DNA of 64,000 nucleotides from Actinoplanes italicus (GCF_003001815.1 NZ_PVMZ01000036.1:1-64000), one strand, 5' to 3'; positions 48,294 to 56,955 are shown, counted from the first letter of the stretch. Made by a program: numbers and translations. Notes: generated from the sequence alone by a model not told the origin.

Positions 48294-49040
48294 CTAGAGA
48301 CGGCGTCCGCCGTCGACGTAGATCGTCTGTCCGGTGATGAAGGATGCCGCGTCACTGGCGAGGAACGCGACCACCCGGGCGATGTCCTCGGGCCGGCCGA
48401 CCCGTCGCAGCGGCGTGACCTCGGCGGCCTTGGCCCGCATGTCGGCCGCGGACACGCCGACCCGGGCCGCGGTGGCGTCGGTCATCTCGGTGACGATGAA
48501 ACCTGGCGCGACCGCGTTGATGTTGATGTTGAACGGTCCGAGCTCCATGGCGAGGGTACGGGTCAGGCCCTGGATACCCGCTTTCGCCGCGGAGTAGTTT
48601 GCCTGACCACGATTGCCGAGCGCGGACACGCTCGACGTGTTCACGATCTTGCCCGAGCGCTTGGCGACCATGTGCCGCTGGGCGGCACGGCTGCACAGGA
48701 ACGCGCCACGCAGGTGCACGTTCATCACGATGTCCCAGTCGAGCACGGACATCTTGTGCAGCAGGTTGTCGCGGAGCACCCCGGCATTGTTGACCAGTAC
48801 GTCAACCCCGCCAAGCTCCCCGGCCACCTTGTTGATCACGGCGTCGACCTGTGCCTCGTCGGCGACATCACAGCCGAACGCGATCGCGGTGCCCCCGGAT
48901 GCCTTGATCCGGTCGACGGTCTCGCTGCACGCCTGCTCGTCGAGGTCGAGCACCGCGACGGCGGCGCCCTCGCGCGCGAACTGGATGGCGGTGGCGGCGC
49001 CGATACCCCGCGCGGCGCCGGTCACGACGGCTACCCTCAT
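48294..49040 (-). CDS. SDR-family 3-oxoacyl reductase (FabG-like)
   Basis: 248 residues from ATG 49040 (MRVAVVTGAARGIGAATAIQ), AGGGG upstream. NAD(P)-binding TGAARGIG, the NNAG motif in VLVNNAGVLRDNL and the catalytic Ser-Tyr-Lys triad in SSVSALGNRGQANYSAAKAG. The C-terminal part reads MELGPFNININAVAPGFI and ends FITGQTIYVDGGRRL. In this operon it likely acts on 3-hydroxy/3-oxoacyl-CoA in beta-oxidation rather than fatty-acid synthesis. Flanked closely by two acyl-CoA dehydrogenases (17 and 15 bp). Confidence 0.92.
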   Translation of the reverse strand: MRVAVVTGAARGIGAATAIQFAREGAAVAVLDLDEQACSETVDRIKASGGTAIAFGCDVADEAQVDAVINKVAGELGGVDVLVNNAGVLRDNLLHKMSVLDWDIVMNVHLRGAFLCSRAAQRHMVAKRSGKIVNTSSVSALGNRGQANYSAAKAGIQGLTRTLAMELGPFNININAVAPGFIVTEMTDATAARVGVSAADMRAKAAEVTPLRRVGRPEDIARVVAFLASDAASFITGQTIYVDGGRRL

Positions 49041-49057
49041 GTTGCGATTCCCCTGTC

Positions 49058-50206
49058 TCAGAACGCGCTGATTCCGGTCAGCGCACGGCCGATGAGAAGT
49101 TTCTGGATCTGGCTGGTGCCCTCGTAGAGGGTGGTGACCCGGGCGTCGCGCATGGCCTTGCCGACCGGGAACTCGTCGACGTAGCCGTACCCGCCGAAGA
49201 TCTGAATGGCCTGGTTGGCGGCCTTGACGGCGGACTCGGTGGCGAACAGTTTCGCCATCGAGGCCTCGGTCCGATACGGCAGGCCGCGGTCGACCAGGTC
49301 GGCGGCCCGCCAGACGAGCAGGCGGGCGGCGTCGGTCTCGACCGCGACGTCGGCGATCATCTCCTGGACCAGCTGGTAGCTCGCGATGGGCTTGCCGAAC
49401 TGGGTGCGCTCCCCGGCGTACGCGATGCTCGCCTCGAGGCATCCGCGGGCCAGTCCGACCGAGCCCGCGGCGACGGCGATGCGGCCCTTGTCGAGGGCGG
49501 CCATCGCGATCTTGAAGCCCTCACCCTCCCCGCCGAGCCGGTGGGCGTCACTCACCCTGACCTCGTCGAGGCTGATCTCCGCCGTGGCCTGGCCACGCAG
49601 GCCGAGCTTGCCTTTGATCTCTTTTCGACCGAAACCTTTTTCATTCGTGGGTACGAGGAAAGCCGTCACGCCCTTCGGACCAGGACCGCCGGTGCGCGCG
49701 AAGATCAGCGCCACACCCGCCCACGTGCCGTTGGTAATGAAGATCTTCTCGCCGCTGATCACCCAGTCGTCGCCGTCACGCACGGCTTTCGTGATCAGCG
49801 AACCGGCGTCGGAGCCCGTGCCCGGCTCGGTCAGGCCGAAGCAACCGAGCACCTCGCCCGCGCACAGCTTCGGCAGCCAGTCGGCTTTCTGCTGACCGGT
49901 CCCGTATTTCTGGATGCTCTTGGCGACGAGGCCGAGCGTCACCGAGACGATCCCCCGGACCGACGTGTCGCCGCGACCCAGTTCTTCCATCATGAGGCAG
50001 TACGTCAGGAAGTCACCGCCCGAGCCGCCCCACTCCTCGTCGATCCCGAGGCCGAGGAAACCCAGCTCGGCCAGCTTGCCGACGATCTTGGTATCGACCT
50101 GCTCGGCACGGTCCCACTCGGTGGCGTACGGGACGACCTCACGGTCCACCCATTCGCGGGCGACGTCCCGGAACTGCTGCTGTTCCGCCGTCAGGCCGAG
50201 GTCCAT
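49058..50206 (-). CDS. Acyl-CoA dehydrogenase (short/medium-chain type)
   Basis: 382 residues. Canonical family: MDLGLTAEQQQFRDVAREWV, FGLTEPGTGSDAGSLITKAV, WVISGEKIFITNGTWAGVAL and RTQFGKPIASYQLVQEMIAD. The catalytic base is Glu362 in TTLYEGTSQIQKLLIG near the C-terminus. First gene of the operon transcribed away from the tetR gene at 50287; an inverted-repeat operator lies between. Together with the SDR and the second dehydrogenase it suggests a dedicated branched or short acyl-CoA degradation pathway. Confidence 0.93.
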   Translation of the reverse strand: MDLGLTAEQQQFRDVAREWVDREVVPYATEWDRAEQVDTKIVGKLAELGFLGLGIDEEWGGSGGDFLTYCLMMEELGRGDTSVRGIVSVTLGLVAKSIQKYGTGQQKADWLPKLCAGEVLGCFGLTEPGTGSDAGSLITKAVRDGDDWVISGEKIFITNGTWAGVALIFARTGGPGPKGVTAFLVPTNEKGFGRKEIKGKLGLRGQATAEISLDEVRVSDAHRLGGEGEGFKIAMAALDKGRIAVAAGSVGLARGCLEASIAYAGERTQFGKPIASYQLVQEMIADVAVETDAARLLVWRAADLVDRGLPYRTEASMAKLFATESAVKAANQAIQIFGGYGYVDEFPVGKAMRDARVTTLYEGTSQIQKLLIGRALTGISAF

Positions 50207-50223
50207 AGCGGCTCCCGTAATTG

Positions 50224-50265
50224 AACGCTGTCAGGTTTCTCGGGCCATGCTAACTTAACAGCGTT
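50224..50265. promoter_or_regulatory. TetR operator in the acyl-CoA operon/tetR spacer
   Basis: AACGCTGTCAGGTT (50224-50237) and AACTTAACAGCGTT (50252-50265) form an inverted repeat matching at 12 of 14 positions. The right copy contains TAAC-AGC-GTTA (50256-50266), the TNAAC-N3-GTTNA form used by many acyl-CoA-responsive TetR proteins. It overlaps both divergent promoters. Confidence 0.65.
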
Positions 50266-50286
50266 AGTTAAACCAAGGGGGTTCGC

Positions 50287-50904
50287 ATGCCACGGCCGAC
50301 CACGCCGCTTCTGAGTCGGGGCGGCATCCGCGCGGCCTCCCTGGAGATCATCGACCGCGACGGGCTCGACGGGCTGAGCATGCGCAAACTGGCCGCCGCG
50401 CTCGGCGTCTCGGCCCCCGCGCTGTACTTTCACTACCCCACCAAGGAACAGCTGCTCGACGACGTGGCCAGCGAGATCATGGAGAAGGTGGACGTGTCGG
50501 CCTTCGCCGACGGCTGGCGCGAGGGCCTGCTGACCTGGGCCCGCTCCTACCGGGCGGCGCTGGCCGAGCACCCGAACATCGTCCCGTTCCTGGCACGAGG
50601 CCCCGGCCAGCGCGACGCCTCACTGCGCCGCGCCGACGCCATCCACGGCGGCCTGGTAGCCGCCGGCTGGCCCCCACGCGAGGCCACGATGATCGGCGCG
50701 TCCACGAAATACCTGGTGCTGGGCGCGGCGATGGGCAGTTTCTCCCGCGGGTTCGTCGACGACGTCCAGGTCTACCTCGACCGCTACCCATCGCTGGGCG
50801 ACGCCCACCGCCTACGCGAACACGCCGACGCCGTAGACCGCGACAGCTTCGACTTCGCCCTGACGATGTTCGTCGACGGCCTGGCCGCCCGCCTGGCCAC
50901 CTGA
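50287..50904 (+). CDS. TetR-family transcriptional regulator of acyl-CoA metabolism
   Basis: 205 residues. N-terminal TetR HTH: GGIRAASLEIIDRDGLDGLS and MRKLAAALGVSAPALYFHYP. The C-terminal domain (TetR_C_11/ TetR_C_1-like) has AEHPNIVPFLARGPGQRD. ATG 50287 follows AAGGGGG. It likely represses itself and the divergent acyl-CoA operon, with an acyl-CoA or related ligand as inducer. The typical RBS spacing supports the start. Confidence 0.9.
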   Translation: MPRPTTPLLSRGGIRAASLEIIDRDGLDGLSMRKLAAALGVSAPALYFHYPTKEQLLDDVASEIMEKVDVSAFADGWREGLLTWARSYRAALAEHPNIVPFLARGPGQRDASLRRADAIHGGLVAAGWPPREATMIGASTKYLVLGAAMGSFSRGFVDDVQVYLDRYPSLGDAHRLREHADAVDRDSFDFALTMFVDGLAARLAT

Positions 50905-51099
50905 ACCACCGCCAAGACCCGCCCACCCGGCCATACCGCCGCCGAGACCTTGTCTCACCCGCCCGGCAAGACCCGGCCGCCCACCGGCCCGCCGGGCCAC
51001 CCGTGACTATGGTGACGCGCGGTGCGGATCGCGGCCGGATGCATCACGCGACCGGGATAAGTCGGTGGCCTCGGGCGGCGGCGACTCGATAATGGACCG

Positions 51100-51504
51100 A
51101 TGATCGACAGGTCCAACCCGTCCACGGTGCACGAGCCGGACGGCTACAGCCACGTCACCATCTCGTCCGCGGGGCGGCTCGCCCATCTCGCCGGCCAGTG
51201 TCCGGTAGATCTCTCCGGGTCGGTCGTCGGTGAGCCCGGCGACTTCGCGGCGCAGACCGAGCAAGTGATCACGAACTGCCTGGCCGTCCTCGACGCGGCC
51301 GGCGCGAGCCCGGCCGACGTGGTCCGTTCGGTGGTCTACGTGGTGAGCGCCGACAGCGACGTCCTCACGGCGGTGTGGCGGCAGCTCAACGCTTCCCCGC
51401 TGGCTCCGGCCTTCACCACGGCGAGCACCTTGCTCGGCGTGACCGCCCTCGGCTACCGGGGCCAGCTCGTCGAGGTGGACCTCACCGCGGCCCTACCGAA
51501 CTGA
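51100..51504 (+). CDS. RidA/YjgF-family protein
   Basis: 134 residues, one chorismate-mutase-like RidA fold forming a trimer. Family sequence includes GRLAHLAGQCPVDLSGSVV, DFAAQTEQVITNCLAVLDAA, DVVRSVVYVVS and ASTLLGVTALGYRGQLVEVD. The conserved Arg that binds the carboxylate of enamine/imine substrates in true RidA (in the R-x-x-V/A segment) is not clearly present, so it may be another RidA subgroup. The upstream spacer 50905-51099 has a 6-1-6 palindrome (GGCCCG-C-CGGGCC) and no gene. Confidence 0.85.
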   Translation: MIDRSNPSTVHEPDGYSHVTISSAGRLAHLAGQCPVDLSGSVVGEPGDFAAQTEQVITNCLAVLDAAGASPADVVRSVVYVVSADSDVLTAVWRQLNASPLAPAFTTASTLLGVTALGYRGQLVEVDLTAALPN

Positions 51505-51761
51505 GCCCTGCCGATCGCAGACCTCACCTGATCAACCAGCAGCGAACCGAGCACCCCATCCCCACCCACAACCCCGAACCCGATCGACCAGCAGTGGGGC
51601 ACGCACCCTTCCCTGCCCGGGAAGCAGCCACCACCCGCAGCCGATCTCCAGAAACCGCCCTTGTTGATCGTCCAGCACCGGCCCACTGCTGTTCACGGGC
51701 CACGCCCGGCCGCACGCGATCAAGGACGGCGACCGAAACAACACGGACCAGTCGCAAGCGG

Positions 51762-52733
51762 TCAGGGGCGGTGGCCGGGGCGGGGCGGGCGGATGTTCAG
51801 ACCGGCGGAGACGAGGGCCCGGCGCATCTCGGCGAGCCCGGCCGTGAAGTCGCTGCTGTCCTGCACGTAGTAGCGGCGGAAGAACCACGACGGCACGCGG
51901 GGCGCCCGCCGCCGGGTGAGGAAGAGCTGGTCCTGGACCTGGCGGGCCATCAACCACAGATCCTGTCGTACGGCCGGATCCGGCCCCGCCGGCGCCGCCA
52001 GCAAGCACCGCGACCGGGACCAGCGGGCCACCCGCCGCCGGTCGGCGAAGACGCCTCGCTGCTCGCGGAACGTGTCCCAGCCGAGCATCAGCAGGCCCAG
52101 CGACGGCACGCACCACTGCACCAGGAAGTCGGTGACCGTCGAGCCGCGCAGCATCGCCGAGAGCAGGCCGAACGCGGTCCAGGCGAGCAGCGCGGCACCG
52201 ACCGCGCGGGCGTACCGGCGGCGGACCCGGCCGCCCCACGCGAGGTTCTGCTGCTGGCGGGCCAGCACGTCGAACGGCGGCGGCAGGTTCGGCATGGCGT
52301 ACGACACCCGCAGTGAGTCCTCCGAGCCGCGGAACCGGCTGCTCAGCTTGTGCACGTCCTCGGGCGGCACCTCGTCACCGGCGAGAACGTGGTTCCAGCC
52401 GAGGTGGAACATCCGCACCTCGAAGGTCTCCTGCAGCAGCGCGGCCCGGTGCAGTTCCCGGTGCGCCCAGGACGCCAGACCGAGCGAGTAGGTCAGCGCC
52501 CAGAGCGCACCGGCCAGGGTGACCGTGATGCTCAGCGACCGGGTGAACGGCGTCGAGTTGAGCGAGCCGGCCAGGACGGCGACGAGCCCGGCGACGGCCA
52601 GCGTCACGGAGATGGCGATCCGCAGTGCGGCCAGCCGCCGGACCCGGGCGTGCGAGACCGTCATCGCACGCAGAAGGTGACAGAGTGTCGGTTCCAGCTG
52701 ACGCTGCCGCACCACGGATCGACGATCGGACAT
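51762..52733 (-). CDS. S-4TM family membrane protein (predicted nucleotide-signal effector), orphan
   Basis: About 323 residues from ATG 52733 (GTG 52742 is an alternative). Four membrane segments at about 38-56, 66-87, 178-195 and 202-219. The region between the pairs reads LLQETFEVRMFHLGWNHVLA, EVPPEDVHKLSSRF and LARQQQNLAWGGRVRRRYAR. This matches the S-4TM family (SMODS-associating 4TM effector): IQExFDxxVFxLxWN followed by CQxxNxxWDxxLRRRYA. Such proteins are predicted membrane-damaging effectors beside CD-NTase (SMODS) antiphage systems. No CD-NTase, Cap2/3 or other effector gene adjoins here, so the context is an orphan. Family assignment is from motif pattern only. Confidence 0.65.
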   Translation of the reverse strand: MSDRRSVVRQRQLEPTLCHLLRAMTVSHARVRRLAALRIAISVTLAVAGLVAVLAGSLNSTPFTRSLSITVTLAGALWALTYSLGLASWAHRELHRAALLQETFEVRMFHLGWNHVLAGDEVPPEDVHKLSSRFRGSEDSLRVSYAMPNLPPPFDVLARQQQNLAWGGRVRRRYARAVGAALLAWTAFGLLSAMLRGSTVTDFLVQWCVPSLGLLMLGWDTFREQRGVFADRRRVARWSRSRCLLAAPAGPDPAVRQDLWLMARQVQDQLFLTRRRAPRVPSWFFRRYYVQDSSDFTAGLAEMRRALVSAGLNIRPPRPGHRP

Positions 52734-52829
52734 GCGCGCCACCGCCTGTCCACGAAATTGATTTGATACGCCAAGATTATCCCCGATATTTAGATACGCT
52801 CATCTATTTCTCCAGATAGCGGGGTTGTT

Positions 52830-54005
52830 TCACGGCGTTTGCAGGGCCTCGGTCGGTGACAGCCGGGCCGCGCGGACCGCGGGGTAGAGCCCGGCCACTC
52901 CCCCGATCGCCAGCGTCGCCGCCAGACCGCCGCCGAGCGTCCACGCGGGGACCACCCACGGCCACGTCTGGTACGTGGCGTAACCGGCGGTGACGGCCGC
53001 GCCCAGCAGCACTCCCCCAACCCCGCCCAGGGCCGAGAGCAGCAACGACTCGGCCAGGAACTGGATCCGGACGTTGCCCCGGGTCGCGCCCAGCGCTCGC
53101 CGCAGCCCGATCTCCGGCCGCCGCTCCAGCACCGAGATGACCATCGTGTTGGCCACACCGACCCCGCCGACCAGCAGCGCCACCGCCCCGACGCCGAGCA
53201 GCAGTCCGGCGAACGCCTGACTGGTGGCCTGTTTGGCGGCGAGCGCGTCGGACGGCCGGGACACCTCGACCTCGTTCGGTGCCGACGGGTTCGCGGTGGC
53301 GGCCAGCAGTTCGCGGACCGTCTCGAGCCGGGTCTCGTCGGATCTGGTGTAGACGGTCGTGGCGTGCCCGTCGAAGCCGAGCCGCCCGGCCCCCGCCGGC
53401 CAGCCCACGAGCACGGCGCTGTCCAGTTCGGCGGCGAGCGGGACCGCTTCGAGAATGCCGATCACGGTGCACCGCACCCCGCCGACGACGACCTGGACAT
53501 CAGGGCCGGCGGTGCCGATCCCGAGCCGCTCGGCGGTCTGCTCGCCGAGCACGACCGCGGGGAATTCGGCGGTGGCCGCGTTGAGCCACACCCCGTCGCG
53601 GAGCGAAGCGCCGACCAGATCGAGCAGGTTCTCGCGAGCCGCGTACGCAATGATGCCGTTCGTCTTGGCGTCGGGGATGTGTTCCGACCGGTAGACCTTG
53701 GCGTCGCTGATCCGGCCGACCGCGGAGACCCGCTCGACGCCGTCGATCCGTTCGATCATCGCCTCGGCCTCCAGCGGCAGTTCGGCGTCCTGGCCGAGCA
53801 GCGTCTGCCCGGGCCCGACCGTGAGCAGGTTGGTGCCGAGCGCCGACAGGGTCCGATCGAGTTCCGCGCCCGACGACGACGAGATCCCGACCACCGCGAC
53901 CATCGCCGCGATGCCGATGGCGATACCGAGCGCCGACAGGAACGCCCGCATCGGCCGGGTCCGCAGGCCGACCCCGCCGACCCGCACCACGTCCATGGCC
54001 CTCAC
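52830..54005 (-). CDS. MacB-type ABC transporter permease
   Basis: 391 residues. N-terminal membrane helix (RAFLSALGIAIGIAAMVAVVG), a large periplasmic MacB_PCD domain (SSSSGAELDRTLSALGTNLL ...), then FtsX-like three-helix region near the C-terminus (LLLGVGAVALLVGGVGVANT and RRALGATRGNVRIQFLAESL). It works with the ATPase and adaptor for extrusion of a peptide, lipid or antibiotic. GTG 54005 overlaps the ATPase stop as GTGA. It is last in the operon; the stop lies 97 bp from the S-4TM start. Confidence 0.9.
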   Translation of the reverse strand: MRAMDVVRVGGVGLRTRPMRAFLSALGIAIGIAAMVAVVGISSSSGAELDRTLSALGTNLLTVGPGQTLLGQDAELPLEAEAMIERIDGVERVSAVGRISDAKVYRSEHIPDAKTNGIIAYAARENLLDLVGASLRDGVWLNAATAEFPAVVLGEQTAERLGIGTAGPDVQVVVGGVRCTVIGILEAVPLAAELDSAVLVGWPAGAGRLGFDGHATTVYTRSDETRLETVRELLAATANPSAPNEVEVSRPSDALAAKQATSQAFAGLLLGVGAVALLVGGVGVANTMVISVLERRPEIGLRRALGATRGNVRIQFLAESLLLSALGGVGGVLLGAAVTAGYATYQTWPWVVPAWTLGGGLAATLAIGGVAGLYPAVRAARLSPTEALQTP

Positions 54006-54691
54006 GCAACCGCCCCCGAGGAGGAGGCAGCGGCGGCGGTGGAGAGGACCCGGCCGTCGCGCATCCGGATCTGCCGGGGCAGCGATGAGGCGATCTCGAG
54101 GTCGTGCGTGATGATCACGACCGTGGTGCCGGCCGCGTTCAGCTCGCCGAGCAGCTCCATCACGCCCTCACCCGAGCGGGAGTCGAGGGCGCCGGTCGGT
54201 TCGTCGGCCAGCAGCAGCGGCGGCCGCCCGACGACCGCCCGGGCGATCGCCACCCGCTGCCGCTCGCCGCCGGACAGCTCGTGCGGATCGTGCCGCAGCC
54301 GGTGCCCGAGCCCGACCCGGTCCAGGGCCTCGGCAGCCAGCCGGCGGCGTTCGGAGCGCCGCACGCCGCGATAGAGCAGGCCGTCGGCGACGTTGTCCAG
54401 CGCGCTGGTACCGGCCGCCAGATGGAACTGCTGGAAGACGAACCCGATGCGGGTCGCGCGCAGCGCCGCGAGCCGCTTGTCGGACAGCCCGGCCACGTCG
54501 TGACCGTCGATCCGTACGGTTCCCGCGGTGGGCCGGTCGAGCGTGCCGATCAGGTGGAGCACGGTCGACTTGCCGGAGCCGGACGGGCCGACGACGGCGA
54601 CCAGCTCGCCCGCAGCTACGGAGAGGCTCACCCCGTCGAGCGCGCGCACCCCACCCGGATAGGCCTTGACCACGTCGATCAGCTCGATCAC
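54002..54691 (-). CDS. ABC transporter ATP-binding protein (LolD/MacB-N type)
   Basis: 229 residues. Walker A GPSGSGKST, Q-loop IGFVFQQFHLAAGTSALDNV, signature LSGGERQRVAIARA and Walker B LLLADEPTGALDSR, with D-loop and H-switch VVIITHDLEIA. It energises the FtsX-type permease encoded next. Start GTG 54691 overlaps the stop of the adaptor gene; its stop overlaps the permease start, so the three are translationally coupled. Confidence 0.93.
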   Translation of the reverse strand: MIELIDVVKAYPGGVRALDGVSLSVAAGELVAVVGPSGSGKSTVLHLIGTLDRPTAGTVRIDGHDVAGLSDKRLAALRATRIGFVFQQFHLAAGTSALDNVADGLLYRGVRRSERRRLAAEALDRVGLGHRLRHDPHELSGGERQRVAIARAVVGRPPLLLADEPTGALDSRSGEGVMELLGELNAAGTTVVIITHDLEIASSLPRQIRMRDGRVLSTAAAASSSGAVA

Positions 54692-55746
54692 TTCGGCACT
54701 CCGACGCTCATGCCCTCGGTCAGCCCGTCCCCGGTGATCTCGACGCGGCCGTCGGCGAACAGGCCGGTCCTCACCGCCACCCGCCGGGTCGCGCCGCCGT
54801 CGACCACCTCAACGGCGAAACCGCCGCCGGGCGCCGCCGTCAGGGCCGCGACCGGCACCGTCAGCACCCCCTTGCGCTCGGCCGCGGTGAACGTCACGTC
54901 GACGGACGCCGAGCCCAGCGCGGCCGCCGCCTTCGGGTCGGCCAGGGTGATCTGGGCCTCCACCTCGGTGGTGGGTTCGGCGTCGGCGCCGCTGCCCGGC
55001 TCGATCACGGTGGCCACCTCGGTGACCTTGCCGGTGACCCGTTCGCCGTCGGGCAGCGTCACGGTGGCGGGCGCGCCCGTCTTCGCCAGGGCGCCGTCGG
55101 TGACGTCCAGCCGTACCGTGATCACCTTGCCGGTGCCGGTCCAGGTGAGCAGGTCACGGCCGGGCGCGACGGAGACGCCGGCCTCGGTGATCAGCGAGTC
55201 GACCCGGACGGCGCCCGACGCGAACACCACCTGGCCCAGCCTGACGACGCCGGTCTCGGGCAGGCCGTTGTCCTCCTGCCACTGCTCGACCGCGTCGGCC
55301 GTGGACCCGGTGTATTCGTCGTCGGCGGTGAATCCGTCGTAGCCGAGGGCCGTCAGGTTGCGTTCCAGCTGGGCCACGTCCGGGCCCTCGGCTCCGGGGG
55401 CGAGGTCGCGGTAGGCGGGCACGGCTCCGTACATCAGCACCGCCGGGTCGTCGTCGATCCGGTGCAGCGGCTTGCCGCGGGTGATAACAGCGCCGCTGTC
55501 CGGCAGCCAGGTGACGGTTCCACCGCGCCGGGCCGTGGCGGTACGCGTGGGGCCGTACCCCAATTCTCCGTCGGCCTCCACCGATTCCCGCAGCGTCTGC
55601 CGGGTGATGGCGCTGGTGGCCGGCGGCAGCGGGTCGCCCGCGGTGGCCTCGTCACCGCCGCCGGGCCGGGCGGCCAGCACCGCCGCGGTGCCGGCCGACG
55701 CCACCGCCACCACCCCGGCGGCGATCTTCAGGATGCGGCCACTCAT
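54688..55746 (-). CDS. Efflux periplasmic-adaptor-like protein with peptidoglycan-binding domain
   Basis: 352 residues. One N-terminal membrane anchor (about 5-25), then an adaptor-type beta-barrel region with VTWLPDSGAVITRGKPLHRI, a PG_binding_1 domain (DVAQLERNLTALGYDGFTAD, TADAVEQWQEDNGLPETGVV) and C-terminal barrel domains (VTLPDGERVTGKVTEVATVI, VTGK). This actinobacterial architecture couples an ABC exporter to the cell wall, replacing the outer-membrane tunnel seen in Gram-negatives. ATG 55746 overlaps the lipoprotein gene's stop by four bases. Confidence 0.88.
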   Translation of the reverse strand: MSGRILKIAAGVVAVASAGTAAVLAARPGGGDEATAGDPLPPATSAITRQTLRESVEADGELGYGPTRTATARRGGTVTWLPDSGAVITRGKPLHRIDDDPAVLMYGAVPAYRDLAPGAEGPDVAQLERNLTALGYDGFTADDEYTGSTADAVEQWQEDNGLPETGVVRLGQVVFASGAVRVDSLITEAGVSVAPGRDLLTWTGTGKVITVRLDVTDGALAKTGAPATVTLPDGERVTGKVTEVATVIEPGSGADAEPTTEVEAQITLADPKAAAALGSASVDVTFTAAERKGVLTVPVAALTAAPGGGFAVEVVDGGATRRVAVRTGLFADGRVEITGDGLTEGMSVGVPK

Positions 55747-56192
55747 TCCGGTGCCCGCATCAGCGACGCGCACGCCTTCTCGGCGGTCTTGAAGTCGGGG
55801 TCCTCGGCGGAGCCCGGGTCGAGGCGGACCATGCCGCCCTCGGGGTCCGGGAAGCTCGCCACCCCGTTGTCGCGCATGCACTGGGCGTACTTGCGCATCG
55901 TCTCGTCGCGGACCGGATCCGCCGCGCCTCCGCCGGTCATGCCGACCGGCGCCCATTCCCGGCAGGCCTCCATGGCGGCCTGCACCTTCTGCTGGTCACT
56001 GCCGGGGCCGAACTTGAGCGTCATGCCCTTGCCCGGTTCCGGGTCGGGGATGTCGAGGCCCTGCTCGCGCAGGCATTCGGCGAACTTCAGGTTGCGAGCG
56101 TCGGGGTCCGGCGACGGCGCGGGTTCGGGCGGGGCGGAAGCGCAGCCGCCGAGCACGAGAGCGAGGGCCACCAGCGAGATGAGTTTCTTCAT
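55743..56192 (-). CDS. Small secreted lipoprotein with paired CxxxxGxxxPDP repeats
   Basis: 149 residues from ATG 56192. Signal peptide MKKLISLVALALVLGGC with lipobox LGGC. The mature part has two similar units: FAECLREQGLDIPDPEPG and YAQCMRDNGVASFPDPEGG, each with one Cys, plus extra cysteines near ACREWAP and EKACASLM that could form disulfides. Common in actinobacterial efflux operons with the same neighbours; function unknown. First gene of the efflux operon, divergent from the OmpR-type regulator. Confidence 0.82.
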   Translation of the reverse strand: MKKLISLVALALVLGGCASAPPEPAPSPDPDARNLKFAECLREQGLDIPDPEPGKGMTLKFGPGSDQQKVQAAMEACREWAPVGMTGGGAADPVRDETMRKYAQCMRDNGVASFPDPEGGMVRLDPGSAEDPDFKTAEKACASLMRAPE

Positions 56193-56217
56193 GGGGCCAC
56201 AGCGAACCGGGCACGCC

Positions 56218-56257
56218 GTTTCCGGAGCGTTGGCCGGAACGCCAACACCGCGGAAAC
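56218..56257. promoter_or_regulatory. Nested inverted repeats in the efflux/two-component divergent promoter
   Basis: Outer GTTTCCG (56218-56224)/CGGAAAC (56251-56257) enclosing inner GTTGGC (56229-56234)/GCCAAC (56241-56246), both perfect. It lies between the lipoprotein ATG (56192) and the response regulator ATG (56281). Candidate operator of the OmpR-type regulator. Confidence 0.5.
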
Positions 56258-56280
56258 ACCATCGGTGACACGATCGGCGG

Positions 56281-56955
56281 ATGCGGATCCTGGTGGTGGA
56301 GGACGAGCGGCTGCTCGCGGACGCGATCGCCGAGTGGCTGCGCGAGGAGTCGCACGCCGTCGACGTCGCCGGTGACGGCGCCGCGGCCCTCGAACGCATC
56401 GGCGTCAACGACTACGACGTGGTGGTGCTGGACCGGGACCTGCCGCGGGTGCACGGTGACGAGGTGTGCCGCCGGATGGTGGCCGGGGGCGTCGAGGCCC
56501 GGGTGCTGATGCTGACCGCGGCAGCCGAGGTCGGCGACCGGGTGGCCGGGCTGTCGCTCGGCGCCGACGACTACCTGACCAAGCCGTTCGCCATGCCGGA
56601 GCTGGCCGCCCGGGTGCTGGCGCTGGGCCGGCGCACCCGGCCGGGTGTCCCGCCGGTGCTGAGCCGGGCCGGGATCACCCTCGATCCGGCGCGACGTGAG
56701 GTGTTCCGGGACGGCCGGTACGTGTCGCTGTCGAAGAAGGAGTTCGCCGTGCTCTTCGAGCTGCTGCGCGCCGGCGGGACGGTGGTCTCGGCCGAGCACT
56801 TGCTGGAGAAGGCGTGGGACGAGCACACCGACCCGTTCACCGGGGCGGTCCGGCTCGCCATTCTCAAACTGCGCCGCAAGCTCGGCGATCCGCAGGTCAT
56901 CGACACCCTGCCCGGCGTCGGGTACCGAATCGCTCAACGGCATCCCCACGGATGA
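56281..56955 (+). CDS. OmpR-family response regulator
   Basis: 224 residues. Receiver with acidic residues in VVEDERLL, phospho-acceptor Asp51 in DYDVVVLDRDLPRVHGDE, and Lys in DYLTKPFAMPELAAR. C-terminal winged HTH (FRDGRYVSLSKKEFAVLFEL ... VRLAILKLRRKLGDPQVIDT), the OmpR/PhoB type. It faces the efflux operon, which it probably activates, with nested inverted repeats between. ATG 56281. The kinase follows after a micro-ORF. Confidence 0.92.
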   Translation: MRILVVEDERLLADAIAEWLREESHAVDVAGDGAAALERIGVNDYDVVVLDRDLPRVHGDEVCRRMVAGGVEARVLMLTAAAEVGDRVAGLSLGADDYLTKPFAMPELAARVLALGRRTRPGVPPVLSRAGITLDPARREVFRDGRYVSLSKKEFAVLFELLRAGGTVVSAEHLLEKAWDEHTDPFTGAVRLAILKLRRKLGDPQVIDTLPGVGYRIAQRHPHG

